A stretch of DNA of 64,000 nucleotides from Salsuginibacillus kocurii DSM 18087 (GCF_000377705.1 NZ_KB898626.1:62001-126000), one strand, 5' to 3'; shown: positions 28,001-36,763, numbered from the stretch's first letter. Numbers and translations: made by a program. The notes: generated from the letters alone by a model not told the origin.

Positions 28001-28194
28001 CCTTCGATAAATCCAGCTTCAGCCATTGGAAGAACAGCTTCCGCGTAATACGCCTCTTCATCAACGTCGTCAAAAGACGCTTCCACTTCCTCGTGATTGT
28101 CTGCACTTACCGTGCCTGCCACTGCTACACTAGCCAATGCTGCTGTTACACCTGTCGCCAAAAATTGGCGGTAAGACTTTGGATTATAAGCCAT
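25060..28194 (-). CDS. S-layer protein with three N-terminal SLH domains
   Basis: A 1044-residue secreted protein. The signal peptide runs from MAYNPKSYRQFLATG to VSA at residue 31. Three SLH domains follow (about 40-85, 98-145, 160-205), with the signatures FSPDQNLTRGQAATLF, FRPSDDLTRGEMAVLM and FGPNDSVTRGQFATFL, here TRG[QE] instead of the usual TRAE. The rest is extremely Glu/Asp-rich, with Ig-like strands (about 215-310) and a long helical region of EA/ED-rich repeats, ending in a beta-rich domain. SLH domains bind pyruvylated wall polymer; the acidic remainder suits a halophile surface. The ATG at 28194 follows AAAGGAGGA by about 10 nt. A consensus promoter lies 216 bp upstream. Confidence 0.92.
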   Translation of the reverse strand: MAYNPKSYRQFLATGVTAALASVAVAGTVSADNHEEVEASFDDVDEEAYYAEAVLPMAEAGFIEGTSENLFSPDQNLTRGQAATLFSRSLLWDTDEVEPVDFSDVDAEAYWHDHIAAAVEHGVIEGHEDGTFRPSDDLTRGEMAVLMTRAFDLEVDNGDNHDFTDLDGHPYEDYIAAIYQAGLTDGYPDGTFGPNDSVTRGQFATFLYRDATVQENVANAIASVAITEVTADTEAGVTTVSANVEGEFEAETATVTVEADEEVVAEEEVEIDEDGNVTAEFAGLAEGEYTATVEVEEDGETVSESTDFEVDYDLEGSIEAAEELIDALSDDITLEDRADVIEARALVNEILEVDEDAEIEGLDALEEAEEEIEDLFEDAEIDDAAFTSTSSFEVEFDNGITGLTEADFDVEYDGDELEFDVESNVDGTVYTFTHADLAGEDGELTVEFNDEETEIEFDFTEEALEAAVAEVNTAEDEEELLEALEAPVLNLENVNDDFISQYAEEIDDSFTNTAERIQAAIERVNEEYQDDVAEAIETLNETANTEEFQEALEFVLNLEEEELDDVDLEDFFEAIQEAQPETAGEVFDIVIDELLDTPTSESLELAGTIAEANLSGDDLEDLQEEIEDLQLLADINDAVEEGELEDALEAADIEGYDTEVLEDNLADTFEDETFNSLEEVQTFIDEQNEEQAEDIIEDINDILAGNYDGDESLEELLGELGIDFDDENDDEENFVNMFEDETFDSIEDLRSAVEEARLVEGISSAYDEGEDTVAEILELLTELDDNEDFIDLGAQGRVDVSAIIAAEYEAEDFETEEDVRSALEEAISIFNERVDAVNEATSISATIAALEDIDEDFAELSTAEQSDIAEAFLDYREEVAEEEELEEDYADFSDIGSIEAALDSLMPEEDPEDPEEDPEPESAELEGVSAGDSEIELTFTDEVAFENTENFGEGEGFEVLAGETQLEFNEDYEALDEGEFSIVGITYDEGTEQSSTVNVYVYGDAESGSYTIDYTNNEDNFFVDENDNDVESFVVELEDGEEQE

Positions 28195-28220
28195 ATTAAT
28201 GTATTCCTCCTTTAAATTAT

Positions 28221-28263
28221 GTACAATCGCAGGTTGCCCATAGTATGAACCCATAAATTGTAC
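28221..28263 (-). promoter_or_regulatory. Inverted repeat in the S-layer mRNA leader
   Basis: GTACAAT (28257-28263, minus) and ATTGTAC (28221-28227) are perfect 7-bp arms enclosing 29 nt. They lie just upstream of the AAAGGAGGA ribosome-binding site within the roughly 208-nt leader. Such a stem could stabilise the long-lived S-layer message or gate translation (inference). Confidence 0.4.
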
Positions 28264-28409
28264 CTGTTTCTACCGTGAATGAGGTCCTGAAAACCAAAAA
28301 ATGACAAATTCCAACAAACGAAGCTCGTAAATTATCTCTAATCAGATCTAAGTACTTAGCCTCGCCCCCTTGGTATGATATGTCTTATTTTGGTGGCGCC
28401 TGCAAGATT

Positions 28410-28438
28410 AGTATAATTACCTTATTTTTCATTGTCAA
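28410..28438 (-). promoter_or_regulatory. Consensus sigma-A promoter of the S-layer gene
   Basis: On the minus strand TTGACA (28438-28433) and TATACT (28415-28410) are separated by exactly 17 bp. The start point would be near 28403, giving an untranslated leader of about 208 nt, usual for S-layer genes. The rest of the gap to the divergent gene at 28932 shows no further gene. Confidence 0.85.
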
Positions 28439-28931
28439 CCTAGTACTATCCAGTAGTTTCAAAGTTTTGGAAGATAAATGATGGTGAAGCAATGTCAAAT
28501 CTTACAGGTAAAAGGAATAACCTACCAATCAGTTTACACCAATGCGCCGTCCATTCATAGAGTTATTAACCGATTTTTCATATTTTTAAACATTTTCTAA
28601 AAAGAACTGAGCCTGTATAGTTACTGACTTTTTTGCTTCATTTTATATAGGTGAATATCGATTGGGCTCATGGCGGGGCTGATTGAATATAAGCTACTCA
28701 CTTCTTATATCGTCACATTTTAGAAATAGTTAATTTACGAAATGATGTCGATTCATGTAATAAATAGTTAATAGTTTGTTATTATTGTGTAATATTCTGA
28801 AAAGAACTACTATGCTAGGCTATTAGTCGTAAGTCCAGGTATCTATTCACCTTTTCCTATTCTGGTAGGATTGGGTTTATTTTTAAAATTCACTAGTTCT
28901 ATATAACCACTTACATAAAGGAGTCGAGGGA

Positions 28932-29942
28932 ATGCCTACAAGGACACGTGTACTACCTGCGTTACTTATGGGAGGCTTTCTCCTCAGCTTGCACACACCT
29001 GCAGCACTTGCCGGCGAGCAAGAAGGCCTACTTGAAGAAGCAACGTCCTATAAAGGCACGCCATATGTGTATGGCGGCACGGATCCGAGCGGATTTGATT
29101 GTTCCGGCTTTTTAAATTATGTCTATGATTCGGCCGGTGTAGATCTGCCCAGAACAATGGCTGATATTTATAACGAAGCTGACTCGATTGAGCACGAGGA
29201 GCCTGCTGCCGGTGATCTCGTTTTCTTTGAAACGTACCAGCCCGGTGCTTCTCATGCCGGGATTTATAAAGGGGAGGGAGAGTTTATTCACGCTTCTTCT
29301 TCGAACGGTGTGAGTGTTGACTCCATTGATGATCCTTATTATTGGGAAAAGCGTTATATTGGTGCCGGGAAAGTGCTTGAACGTGAACAGGCGGAGCAAA
29401 ACGTATTAGCGGAGCTGCCCGAGGGGAAATTTACCGATGTGCCGGAAGATCACTGGGCTCATGAGGCGATTGCGAAGCTAAGTAGAGAAGACGTGCTTAG
29501 CGGATATGAAAACGGAGAGTTTAGACCGGATGAGAAGATGTCCAGGGCTGAAGCAGCTAAAGTGGTGACTGCAGTAGCAGGGATTGAAGCTGCGAACAGA
29601 CCTAGTTATCCAGATATAGAGTCAGACTTCTGGGCTGCGGATGCGATTGCAGGAATAGAAGAAGAACAATTGTTGGACATTGAAGGGGATCGCTTTGAAG
29701 CAGAAAAGGCAATGACACGCGGAGAAGTCGCTCAACTCGTCGCACGAGCTTATGACTACCGCGATAAACGTGCTGAACTTCTGTTTTCTGATATGGAGGA
29801 AGATAGCGTCATGGCTGCAGAGGTAGCTGGTCTTTATGCAGCAGGACATGTGAATGGTTACAGTGAAAACGAATACCGCCCGGATCAATTCATGACCCGA
29901 GCGGAAATCGCGACGCTTATTCATAGCATAGAATTTAAGTAA
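28932..29942 (+). CDS. NlpC/P60 peptidase with three C-terminal SLH domains
   Basis: A 336-residue exported wall hydrolase. The signal peptide ends at ALA (residue 27). The NlpC/P60 domain spans about 30-150, with the catalytic Cys57 in DCSGF, His108 in SHAGIY and a third polar site at His120 (FIHASS). Three SLH domains fill about 163-336 (YENGEFRPDEKMSRAEAAKV, a degenerate middle copy, and YRPDQFMTRAEIATL). It should cut gamma-D-Glu-diamino acid bonds while anchored to the wall polymer. AAAGGAG precedes ATG by about 9 nt. It is transcribed divergently from the S-layer gene and ends at the terminator 30015-30049. Confidence 0.9.
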   Translation: MPTRTRVLPALLMGGFLLSLHTPAALAGEQEGLLEEATSYKGTPYVYGGTDPSGFDCSGFLNYVYDSAGVDLPRTMADIYNEADSIEHEEPAAGDLVFFETYQPGASHAGIYKGEGEFIHASSSNGVSVDSIDDPYYWEKRYIGAGKVLEREQAEQNVLAELPEGKFTDVPEDHWAHEAIAKLSREDVLSGYENGEFRPDEKMSRAEAAKVVTAVAGIEAANRPSYPDIESDFWAADAIAGIEEEQLLDIEGDRFEAEKAMTRGEVAQLVARAYDYRDKRAELLFSDMEEDSVMAAEVAGLYAAGHVNGYSENEYRPDQFMTRAEIATLIHSIEFK

Positions 29943-30014
29943 GGGGTGTGACTTACTCTTCCATGCGCGAATAAGCATCTATATATAGGGTAAGGAAAGG
30001 GGAAGAAGCATTGA

Positions 30015-30049
30015 AGACGTCCTGTTGGGAGAGACAGGCGTCTTTTTTT
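30015..30049 (+). terminator. Terminator after the NlpC/P60-SLH gene
   Basis: AGACG-CCTGT pairs with ACAGG-CGTCT with a single bulge, and a run of seven T follows. It lies about 70 bp after the stop. Confidence 0.85.
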
Positions 30050-30194
30050 GTTGCCTCTTGGTTATAAGACTTCCCCGGACGAGAAACTCTTAAACTTCTT
30101 TTCCTAAATTTTTTTGGACAACTTTTAAATAAAAGAGAAAGTTATCATATAGAATGGCTCCGGCGCGCGCGTGATGGCCGAAGCATAGAGGGTT

Positions 30195-32003
30195 TTATTG
30201 TTGTTCAAGCGTGCGGCTTAAAAACGCAGCGTACTCCGCTCTACTCACATTCTCTCGCGGGCCAAAGGTTCCGTTCGGATACCCTTCAATAATTCCGGCG
30301 CGGGCAAGTGATTGAATAGCGGATGCGGCGAAATAGTCTTCAGGCACGTCTGAGAAATCGGATGCTTGTGAGCCGCTGTACGTGTAGGCACGGGCAAACA
30401 TCGCGCTCGTCTCACCACGGGTGATCGTCTCCGCTGGGCGGAAGGTGCCGTCATTATAGCCGGAAATCAGGCCAGCGGTGGCGGCTGCTTCAATCGCCCC
30501 TTCTGCGTAATACCCGTCTGGAATGTCGGTAAAGTCATGGCTACCGTCACTCGTAAAGGCATTAGTGGCGCGCACAAGCAGGACGGCGGCTTCTGCGCGG
30601 GTGATACTTGCAGTTGGTCGCATGGTGTTATTCGGATAGCCGCTAATATAGTTTCGTTCATATAAATCCGCAAGATAAGAGTAAGACCAGCTCTCTCGGT
30701 CAACGTCATCGTAGGCCTCGAGCGAATCAGGTTCTGGGTTTGGTTCAACTTCATTCGCAGGAGGTTCGAGCTCGGAAGATACGTACGTAAGCCCGTGACC
30801 GTATAGATGGTTAGGGCTTTCGAGTCCGAGGTTCTGGGTGTGAGCGTACAGAAGTTCTCTCAGTTCCGTGTTAGTGGCCTCGGGCTCAGCTTGCTGCAGA
30901 AGAGCCAAGTGACCACTCACATGCGGAGCTGCCATTGACGTCCCGCTATCGCGGATATAACTGCCGTCGTTGTGAGCGCTGAGAATGTTTTGCCCGGGGG
31001 CGACGATATCAAGGGAAGGACCGGTCGCTGAAAAAGCAGCGCGCTCGTCTTGACGGTTTGTCGCTCCTACAGCAATCACTTCGTCGTAACGAGCCGGGTA
31101 TTCAATCTGATCATTCCCGGAGCCACGGTTGCCCGCCGCGGCCACTATCATTGCTCCTTCGGCATAGGCGTGTTCAACAGCACTTGCAAGCGTGTCGGAG
31201 TGCTGGTCACCGCCTACACTCAAATTAATAATATCAACATCGTTCTGAACAGCCCAGTCAATGCCGCGCACGACCCAGGAATGATAACCGCTGCCTTCTT
31301 CGTCCAACACTTTGGCTGCGTACAATTCTGTATCCGGCGCCACCCCTATTATGCCTTCGTCATTATCAAGCGCACTTATAATACCGGCAACGTGCGTGCC
31401 GTGCCCGTTATCGTCTTCAGCATCTTCTGCGCCTTCCACAAAAGAGACGCTGTCGGTCACGTTGAGGTCAGGGTGCTCATGCATAATGCCGGTGTCCACC
31501 ACGGCAACGCTCACCCCTTCGCCGGTGAGTCCGTTCTCCCAGGCTGCTGGCACATTGATGCGTTCGAGGGCCCAGTCCACCGTTTGTTCGCTCGCAATCG
31601 AGAGTGCTGCTTCCCCGCTCGTATCAGCAGCGTCTTCTTTCTCCGCTCCCTCTTCTAGCTCTGGAAGAGGGTCGACATTCACTTTTTCATCGGCTTCTAC
31701 GTGCTCCACCGACTCATGCTCAAGCAGCGTATCTGCTTCGTCTTCTGTTAGTTCTGCTAAAGCGACCGGCATAAATTCGTATGTATCCACTACCGCGCCG
31801 CCCTGTTCTGCAATCAGCTCTTCTTTGATTTCCTCGGCAAAGGTAATCATATACGTCTCTTCTTCTGCCGCATGGACAGGATATGTAAAACATAAGCTAA
31901 GGGTTGTGAAAAGAAGGGGGAGACCGGCTCCGCGCGTTCGTGAAGAGGACCTCGACGACGATGTTGGCTCTGTTCTATAGGTTGGTTGATGATGTTTGCG
32001 CAA
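30195..32003 (-). CDS. Subtilisin-like (S8) serine protease with three C-terminal SLH domains
   Basis: About 602 residues. A basic Arg/Ser-rich N-terminus precedes a signal peptide (LPLLFTTLSLCFTYPVHA). An I9-type propeptide (ITFAEEIKEELIAEQGG to EHVEAD) follows. The S8 catalytic domain has its triad in VAVVDTGIMHEHPDL (Asp), NGHGTHVAGI (His) and GTSMAAPHVSGH (Ser). Three SLH domains occupy about the last 180 residues (TASITRAEAAVL, PAETITRGETSAM, PRENVSRAEYAAF). It is secreted, self-processed and wall-anchored, probably for nutrition or surface turnover. TTG 32003 is preferred because AAAGGTGGAG lies 5 nt before it. It is paralogous to 32199-35108. Confidence 0.88.
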   Translation of the reverse strand: MRKHHQPTYRTEPTSSSRSSSRTRGAGLPLLFTTLSLCFTYPVHAAEEETYMITFAEEIKEELIAEQGGAVVDTYEFMPVALAELTEDEADTLLEHESVEHVEADEKVNVDPLPELEEGAEKEDAADTSGEAALSIASEQTVDWALERINVPAAWENGLTGEGVSVAVVDTGIMHEHPDLNVTDSVSFVEGAEDAEDDNGHGTHVAGIISALDNDEGIIGVAPDTELYAAKVLDEEGSGYHSWVVRGIDWAVQNDVDIINLSVGGDQHSDTLASAVEHAYAEGAMIVAAAGNRGSGNDQIEYPARYDEVIAVGATNRQDERAAFSATGPSLDIVAPGQNILSAHNDGSYIRDSGTSMAAPHVSGHLALLQQAEPEATNTELRELLYAHTQNLGLESPNHLYGHGLTYVSSELEPPANEVEPNPEPDSLEAYDDVDRESWSYSYLADLYERNYISGYPNNTMRPTASITRAEAAVLLVRATNAFTSDGSHDFTDIPDGYYAEGAIEAAATAGLISGYNDGTFRPAETITRGETSAMFARAYTYSGSQASDFSDVPEDYFAASAIQSLARAGIIEGYPNGTFGPRENVSRAEYAAFLSRTLEQQ

Positions 32004-32140
32004 ATGTAGCTCCACCTTTCTTCTCTGTATTACAAAGAATAATCACATGTATACATTGCGAGATTCGTATTTTCATGGATATATTTACTATTATATCGGT
32101 TTTTGTTACCAAATTGTAATGAAATTTACGATTCTTTTTT

Positions 32141-32188
32141 TAAAAAAAGAAAAACCCCACCACGGTCATATATTACCGCAGTGGGGTA
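32141..32188 (-). terminator. Terminator of the FN3-containing subtilase gene
   Basis: On the minus strand ACCCCACTGCGGT pairs with ACCGTGGTGGGGT with few mismatches and is followed by TTTTCTTTTTTT. It begins about 10 bp after the stop at 32199. Confidence 0.85.
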
Positions 32189-32198
32189 TAAGCAATTA

Positions 32199-35108
32199 TT
32201 ATTGATGAGCAAGCGTGCGGCTTAGGAAAGCAGCATATTCAGCTCTTGATACGCTGTCGGTTGGGCCGAATGTCCCATCCGGGTAGCCTTCAATAATTCC
32301 TGCGCCGGTGAGTGTGTCAATTGCGGCGCTGGCGAAATAGTCTTCGTTCACGTCAGGAAAATCGGTGCCTTCGCCGCCGCTATAGTTATACGCGCGCGTG
32401 AAGAGCGCCGCTGTCTCTCCGCGGGTGATCGTCTCGTCTGGGCGGAAGCTGCCGTCTTCATAGCCGGAGATCAGGCCGGCCTCTGCAGCCGCTGCGATCT
32501 CGTCATTTGCAAAATGATGATCAGGGACATCAGTGAACTCATGGCTCGCGTCCGCGGTGGTAGCATCCGTTGCCCGGACCAGGATCACAGCCGCTTCCGC
32601 GCGGGTAATGCTTGCTGTTGGCTGCATCGTATCATTCGGATAGCCGGTTATAAACCCACGGCCATAAAGGTCGGCGAGGTAGTCGTGATGCCAATCACCT
32701 TCGTCCACATCCCCATACGCTTCTAACGGTTCAGGATCTGGCTGCGCTTCGATATGGACTTCGACACTGCGGTGCAGCGAGCTATCAGCCCGGTTGCCGT
32801 CTGCATCGAGTGGGATCACCATGTACGTGTGCGTGCCTGCGCCCGGTTCATCTTCGTAAGCGGTGGTCTCACTTGCATCCACTACTGCCAGGCTTTCACC
32901 ATCGCGGACAATTTCAAGTTCTTCTGTATCGCCCTGGTTCTCAAAGACCCAGCTTAACTGTACCGTCTCATCATTGACGATGGCTGCTTCTAGGTCAGAG
33001 ACCGGCTCTAATTGAGGCTCAGGTTCGGGCTTGGGTTCTTCTTCAAGCGTCACATCAACGCTTCGGTGCTGGTCAATGTCTGCCCGGTTGCCTTCTTCGT
33101 CCAATGGAATGACGGTGTACGTATGGCTTCCTTCGGGCGGTACGTCTTCGTAGCTGGTGGTGTCAGTGTCGACAATAGCGAGCGTTTCATCATCATGGAC
33201 AATTTCCAATGCTTCGGTGTCACCCGGGTCGTCGTATGTCCAGCTTAACTCCACGGTGTTATCTGCCGTTACGGTCGCTTCAAGATCGGAAACCGGCTCT
33301 AGTTCCGGCTCCGGCGTTGGTTCAGGTTCGGGTTCTGGCTCGGGCTCGACCGTGATCTCAACATCGCGGTGAAGGGAGCTGTCTGTACGTTCGCCGTCCT
33401 CAGCGAGCGGAATGACCGTGTAGGTATGCGTGCCGGTGCCCGGCTCATCTTCAAAGCTCGTCTCATCGACGTCGACAGTCGCCAGGCTTTCGCCGTCGCG
33501 GACAATTTCGAGCGCTTGGGTGTCGCCCGGGTCGTCGTAAGTCCAGGTTACTTCCACCGTCTCATCATTAATAAGTTCAGCGTCCAGCCCGGACACCGGT
33601 GCAAAGACGAGGTCTTCTTCTACTGTTATCGTGGTGGAGACGCTGTCCGAGGTTCGATCATCTTCTCCGATGGCCGTGACGGTGTAGGTATGCTCGCCTG
33701 GTCCCGGCTCATCGGTTACCGCAAGCTCCGAAGTGGTCGCAATCTCTGTGCCGTTTCGTTCCACCACGTACTGGATTGGCTCCGGTCCATCTGTTGGTTC
33801 GTCCCAGGTGATCGTCACCTCTTCATCTTCCTCCACAATCGCGCTCAAGTTTTCCGGTGCCTCCGGCGGAAGCTCCGGTGCTGATATGTCCGAAGAAATC
33901 GTCATCAAACCGTGGCCGTATTCTTCATTTGGCGTTGCCGTGCCGAGATTGTCGGTGTTCTCAAATAAAATTTCCGTCAGCTCATCGCTTTCAGCTTCAG
34001 GGTTTTCCTGTTGTAAAAGGGCTAAATGCCCACTCACATGCGGGGCTGCCATAGAGGTTCCATGGTCGCGGATGTAGCCGCCGTCGTTATCGGTACTTAA
34101 GATATCTTGGCCAGGAGCCACAATATCAAGGGACGGCCCGGTGGCGGAAAACTGGGCACGCTCGTCGTGAATCGTGGTCGCACCCACCGCGATCACGTCA
34201 TCATAGCGGGCAGGATATTCAATTTGGTCCTCGCCGGCCCCGCGGTTCCCGGCAGCAGCCACCATCGCGATACCCTGGTCCACCGCGTATTCAATCGCAT
34301 CCCCGAGCAGGTCGGAGTGCTGGTCACCGCCTACGCTTAAATTAATTACATCGATTTCATTGTGGATGGCCCACTCAATGCCCTGCACTACCCAGGAATG
34401 CATGCCGCTGCCGTCTTCATTTAGCACTTTTGCCGCGTAAAGGTCGGCATCTGGGGCTACGCCCACAGTTCCTTCATTGTTATCAAGCGCTGCTATAATA
34501 CCAGCCACGTGAGTCCCGTGGCCATTATCATCTTCCGCATCTTCTGTCCCGTCAACAAACGTCTCACTATCTACGACGTTAAGGTCGGGGTGGTCGTGCA
34601 TGATGCCGGTATCGATCACGGCCACACTCACCCCTTCGCCGGTGACATCATTCTTCCAAGCGGCTGGGGCGTTAATTCGCTCCATCCCCCAGTCAATTGT
34701 TTCATTGGCAGCTGAGATCTCTGGGTCATCAGCTGAGCCGTCCGAGCCATCGTCTTCTTCCGGAGCTGGCTCCGGGTCGATTTGGAATTCTTGGTCTTTT
34801 TCTACGTTTTCTACTGATTCATGTTCAAGAAGATTAGCCGCTTCTTCTTCAGTTAGTTCGGCCAATACAGCTGTAAGAAAATCATATGTTTCGACGACCG
34901 AACCACCATGCTCTTCAATTAAGGTTTCATCAATCTCATCGGTATAAGTAATAAAATAATCCTTTTCTCCTCCCTCTGCTTGCAGCGGTGATACAAGCAT
35001 TAAGCTTACCACTGTCAAAAGAAACGGGAGGAAAGCTCTCGCACCAACTTTTACTGGGAGTGAACATTTCGAGCGTTCTACTTTGATAGGAGGGTAATAG
35101 CTTTGCAA
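32199..35108 (-). CDS. Subtilisin-like (S8) protease with fibronectin III-like repeats and three SLH domains
   Basis: About 969 residues. The signal peptide (FLPFLLTVVSLMLVSPLQA) and I9 propeptide are followed by an S8 domain with Asp in VAVIDTGIMHDHPDL, His in NGHGTHVAGI and Ser in GTSMAAPHVSGH. About four FN3-like modules come next, three of them near-copies (VSDLEA... and HTYTVIPL blocks) joined by PEPEPEP linkers, then three SLH domains (FRPDETITRGETAALF, FGPTDSVSRAEYAAFL). The FN3 array is the main difference from the 30195-32003 paralogue and may space the catalytic domain from the wall. The TTG at 35108 again has AAAGGTGGAG 5 nt upstream; an upstream in-frame TTG lacks a site. Confidence 0.88.
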   Translation of the reverse strand: MQSYYPPIKVERSKCSLPVKVGARAFLPFLLTVVSLMLVSPLQAEGGEKDYFITYTDEIDETLIEEHGGSVVETYDFLTAVLAELTEEEAANLLEHESVENVEKDQEFQIDPEPAPEEDDGSDGSADDPEISAANETIDWGMERINAPAAWKNDVTGEGVSVAVIDTGIMHDHPDLNVVDSETFVDGTEDAEDDNGHGTHVAGIIAALDNNEGTVGVAPDADLYAAKVLNEDGSGMHSWVVQGIEWAIHNEIDVINLSVGGDQHSDLLGDAIEYAVDQGIAMVAAAGNRGAGEDQIEYPARYDDVIAVGATTIHDERAQFSATGPSLDIVAPGQDILSTDNDGGYIRDHGTSMAAPHVSGHLALLQQENPEAESDELTEILFENTDNLGTATPNEEYGHGLMTISSDISAPELPPEAPENLSAIVEEDEEVTITWDEPTDGPEPIQYVVERNGTEIATTSELAVTDEPGPGEHTYTVTAIGEDDRTSDSVSTTITVEEDLVFAPVSGLDAELINDETVEVTWTYDDPGDTQALEIVRDGESLATVDVDETSFEDEPGTGTHTYTVIPLAEDGERTDSSLHRDVEITVEPEPEPEPEPTPEPELEPVSDLEATVTADNTVELSWTYDDPGDTEALEIVHDDETLAIVDTDTTSYEDVPPEGSHTYTVIPLDEEGNRADIDQHRSVDVTLEEEPKPEPEPQLEPVSDLEAAIVNDETVQLSWVFENQGDTEELEIVRDGESLAVVDASETTAYEDEPGAGTHTYMVIPLDADGNRADSSLHRSVEVHIEAQPDPEPLEAYGDVDEGDWHHDYLADLYGRGFITGYPNDTMQPTASITRAEAAVILVRATDATTADASHEFTDVPDHHFANDEIAAAAEAGLISGYEDGSFRPDETITRGETAALFTRAYNYSGGEGTDFPDVNEDYFASAAIDTLTGAGIIEGYPDGTFGPTDSVSRAEYAAFLSRTLAHQ

Positions 35109-35253
35109 TGGTATCTCCACCTTTCTCTGTTTTTTCAAGGAGCATGTCCTTTTGCCTAGATTGATAGATTTTAATATAGAAGGGTAGATCTTCTAATCTG
35201 TGGAGCCCTATTCCCAAAAACGTTTAAATTCTAACATACTTTGCAAAAAGCAA

Positions 35254-35294
35254 GAAAAAAACCCCACTGCGTTAACGCATTACCGCAGTGGGGG
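35254..35294 (-). terminator. Terminator after the membrane-anchored protein gene at 35295
   Basis: CCCCCACTGCG (minus) pairs with CGCAGTGGGG and is followed by TTTTTTT. It overlaps the stop codon edge of the upstream gene. Its stem sequence is nearly the same as that of the terminator at 32141-32188, suggesting duplication of the unit. Confidence 0.85.
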
Positions 35295-35939
35295 TCAGAC
35301 ACCATCATGGACGGTGAAGGTTAGTTCTGTTTCCAGGGAGTGGAGCTGATGGTCTTTGTCTGGTACTTGAAAACGAGCCTGGCCTTTCACATTATATTCG
35401 CCTGGGGGAAAGTCTTCGCCTTCCCGTATGTCTTCAAGTAAGGTGCGCGCATCGCTCGATTGACTGCCTGATCGCGGCTGGAGCCGGTCTCGATCGATCG
35501 AGACGCGTATCGGCTTTTCTTTTTCCAAAGTGGTGGTTTGGTCTGTGTCATAGCTCCAGTAGCTCAGCTCGAGGTCGCGGCTGTGGTCCTTGAGCGGGAA
35601 GTAGAATGGGTCGGCGCCGTGGCTGATGGTGATGTGGTCGCGGCTACCGGTGTATTCGAGCTCAGCGTACAGTTGGACGGGCTGGTCGCTGGTGTAGCTG
35701 CTTTGTTCGCTTATGATGCGATAGGTAAAGTTGGTGTCGGTGGTTTCGGCGATGAGGGTTTCGGTGTCGGCTGTGCTTGGTTCGGGCTGATTGGGCGTGT
35801 CTGGGTTTTTGATTTGGGTGGACTGGGTGTTGGGCTGGTCGATACTAATGGTCAGCGGTTCTTCCGTTGTATATGTAACGAGTCCAGCGATGGCTAAAGC
35901 AGAAACGATGAGTGTTGTCAGGGTGCGTGGTCGTGCCAT
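35295..35939 (-). CDS. Membrane-anchored or secreted protein of unknown function
   Basis: A 214-residue protein. One N-terminal hydrophobic segment (TLTTLIVSALAIAGLVTY) is followed by a Thr/Pro/Asn-rich linker, then a beta-rich domain of about 120 residues (SEQSSYTSDQPVQLYAELEY, FPPGEYNVKGQARF). The GEYNVKG strand pattern recalls BsuPI-like or Ig-like extracellular domains, but no family is claimed. AAAGGAGG lies about 8 nt before ATG 35939; the long open frame upstream of this Met is compositional (GC-rich repeats). It lies next to the subtilase-SLH genes on the same strand. Confidence 0.7.
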   Translation of the reverse strand: MARPRTLTTLIVSALAIAGLVTYTTEEPLTISIDQPNTQSTQIKNPDTPNQPEPSTADTETLIAETTDTNFTYRIISEQSSYTSDQPVQLYAELEYTGSRDHITISHGADPFYFPLKDHSRDLELSYWSYDTDQTTTLEKEKPIRVSIDRDRLQPRSGSQSSDARTLLEDIREGEDFPPGEYNVKGQARFQVPDKDHQLHSLETELTFTVHDGV

Positions 35940-36262
35940 TGGCGTTCCTCCTTTGTTCGTGGGCGGTGGCAGCGTGTGATATGCAGCGTACTGGCTAGGG
36001 GCGAGCTGCTGTGCTTGGGCGGCACGCGGATTTTTGGATACAGGATACAAGCGCGCGTTGGTGACTCGGGCGAGCAGGGGGCCGGGTCGGATGAGGCGTG
36101 TGAGCCTCGTGAGCCTGGGGGCTGCGTTGGCAGCTTTGGCAGCTTTGGCCGAGTGAACCAGGCTGGTCACAAGGGACGGCGGTTAGGCGCCTGGTTATGG
36201 AGGTTCCCGGGAGACTGGGCGCAACAGGAGTGTGCGTCGTTGAGCGCTTGAGGGGTCCGAGG

Positions 36263-36420
36263 TGCGTTGGTACGGGAGTCGAGGCCGTTCGAAGACGCTC
36301 GGCTTGCGCAGCCACGGGAGCGGAGGGCGCAGGCACCTCCTCTTTTTGCGCGGTGACAGGTGCTAGGTGCACCGTCACGGATCCCCAGGGCGCAGTCATG
36401 CCCAGAATGCTCGGTCATGT
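36263..36420 (+). repeat. 21-bp-phased motif array 1 (TGCGC-type units)
   Basis: Copies of an 11-bp core approximating TGYGSMGTSAC begin at 36263, 36305, 36326, 36347, 36368 and 36389, with degenerate copies at 36284 and 36410; every step is 21 bp. Clear examples are TGCGCGGTGAC (36347) and TGCACCGTCAC (36368). The 10-bp spacers are not conserved. The array is intergenic and GC-rich, upstream of the gene at 35295-35939. The bases from 35940 to 36260 hold simple 9-bp repeats (GGCAGCTTT) and no gene. Confidence 0.75.
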
Positions 36421-36597
36421 ATTGCTACTTTATTCTCCACAGTATATGTCGGTGCACGGAAAAAAAGGTTACATGTTTTAGTGGAAATTTTTATGGAGAA
36501 CGGGGAGGGTGCGAATGGCGTGTTTTGGGCTCTGGGGCCGGTGTGGTGGGGGGGCGGGCGTGGTGTGATGGGGGATCGTGCGGATCAGGGTTACGGT

Positions 36598-36671
36598 TGT
36601 GGCGTCGCGCGGATTGGTTGTGGAGTGACTCGGCCTGAGTGTGGCGTCACTCGACTCCGTTGTGGCGTGTG
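36598..36671 (+). repeat. 21-bp-phased motif array 2 (TGTGGCGTC-type units)
   Basis: Four units at 36598, 36619, 36640 and 36661 have cores TGTGGCGTCGC, TGTGGAGTGAC, TGTGGCGTCAC and TGTGGCGTGTG. They step exactly 21 bp and lie nearly in phase with array 1 (189 bp = 9 x 21 from 36409). There is no gene here. Confidence 0.75.
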
Positions 36672-36763
36672 AAAAGGAAAGTTGCGAGGTCGGTGCAGCC
36701 TCGAAGACATTATGTAAGATATTCGTAAACCTTCTTGAGGAAATCAAAAGATTAGATGCGGGT

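Noticed and set aside
25066-28048. Long open frames on the plus strand opposite the S-layer gene
   Set aside because: They are Ser-rich mirror images of Glu/Asp-rich codons, without ribosome-binding sites; the minus-strand SLH protein is clearly real.
31050-34947. Plus-strand open frames opposite the two subtilase genes
   Set aside because: Shadow frames of acidic, GC-rich coding sequence; no recognisable motifs.
35995-36747. Several overlapping open frames in the GC-rich region with VTxx/9-bp repeats
   Set aside because: They come from repeat arrays and simple repeats; frames are not conserved among arrays and no start signals are seen.
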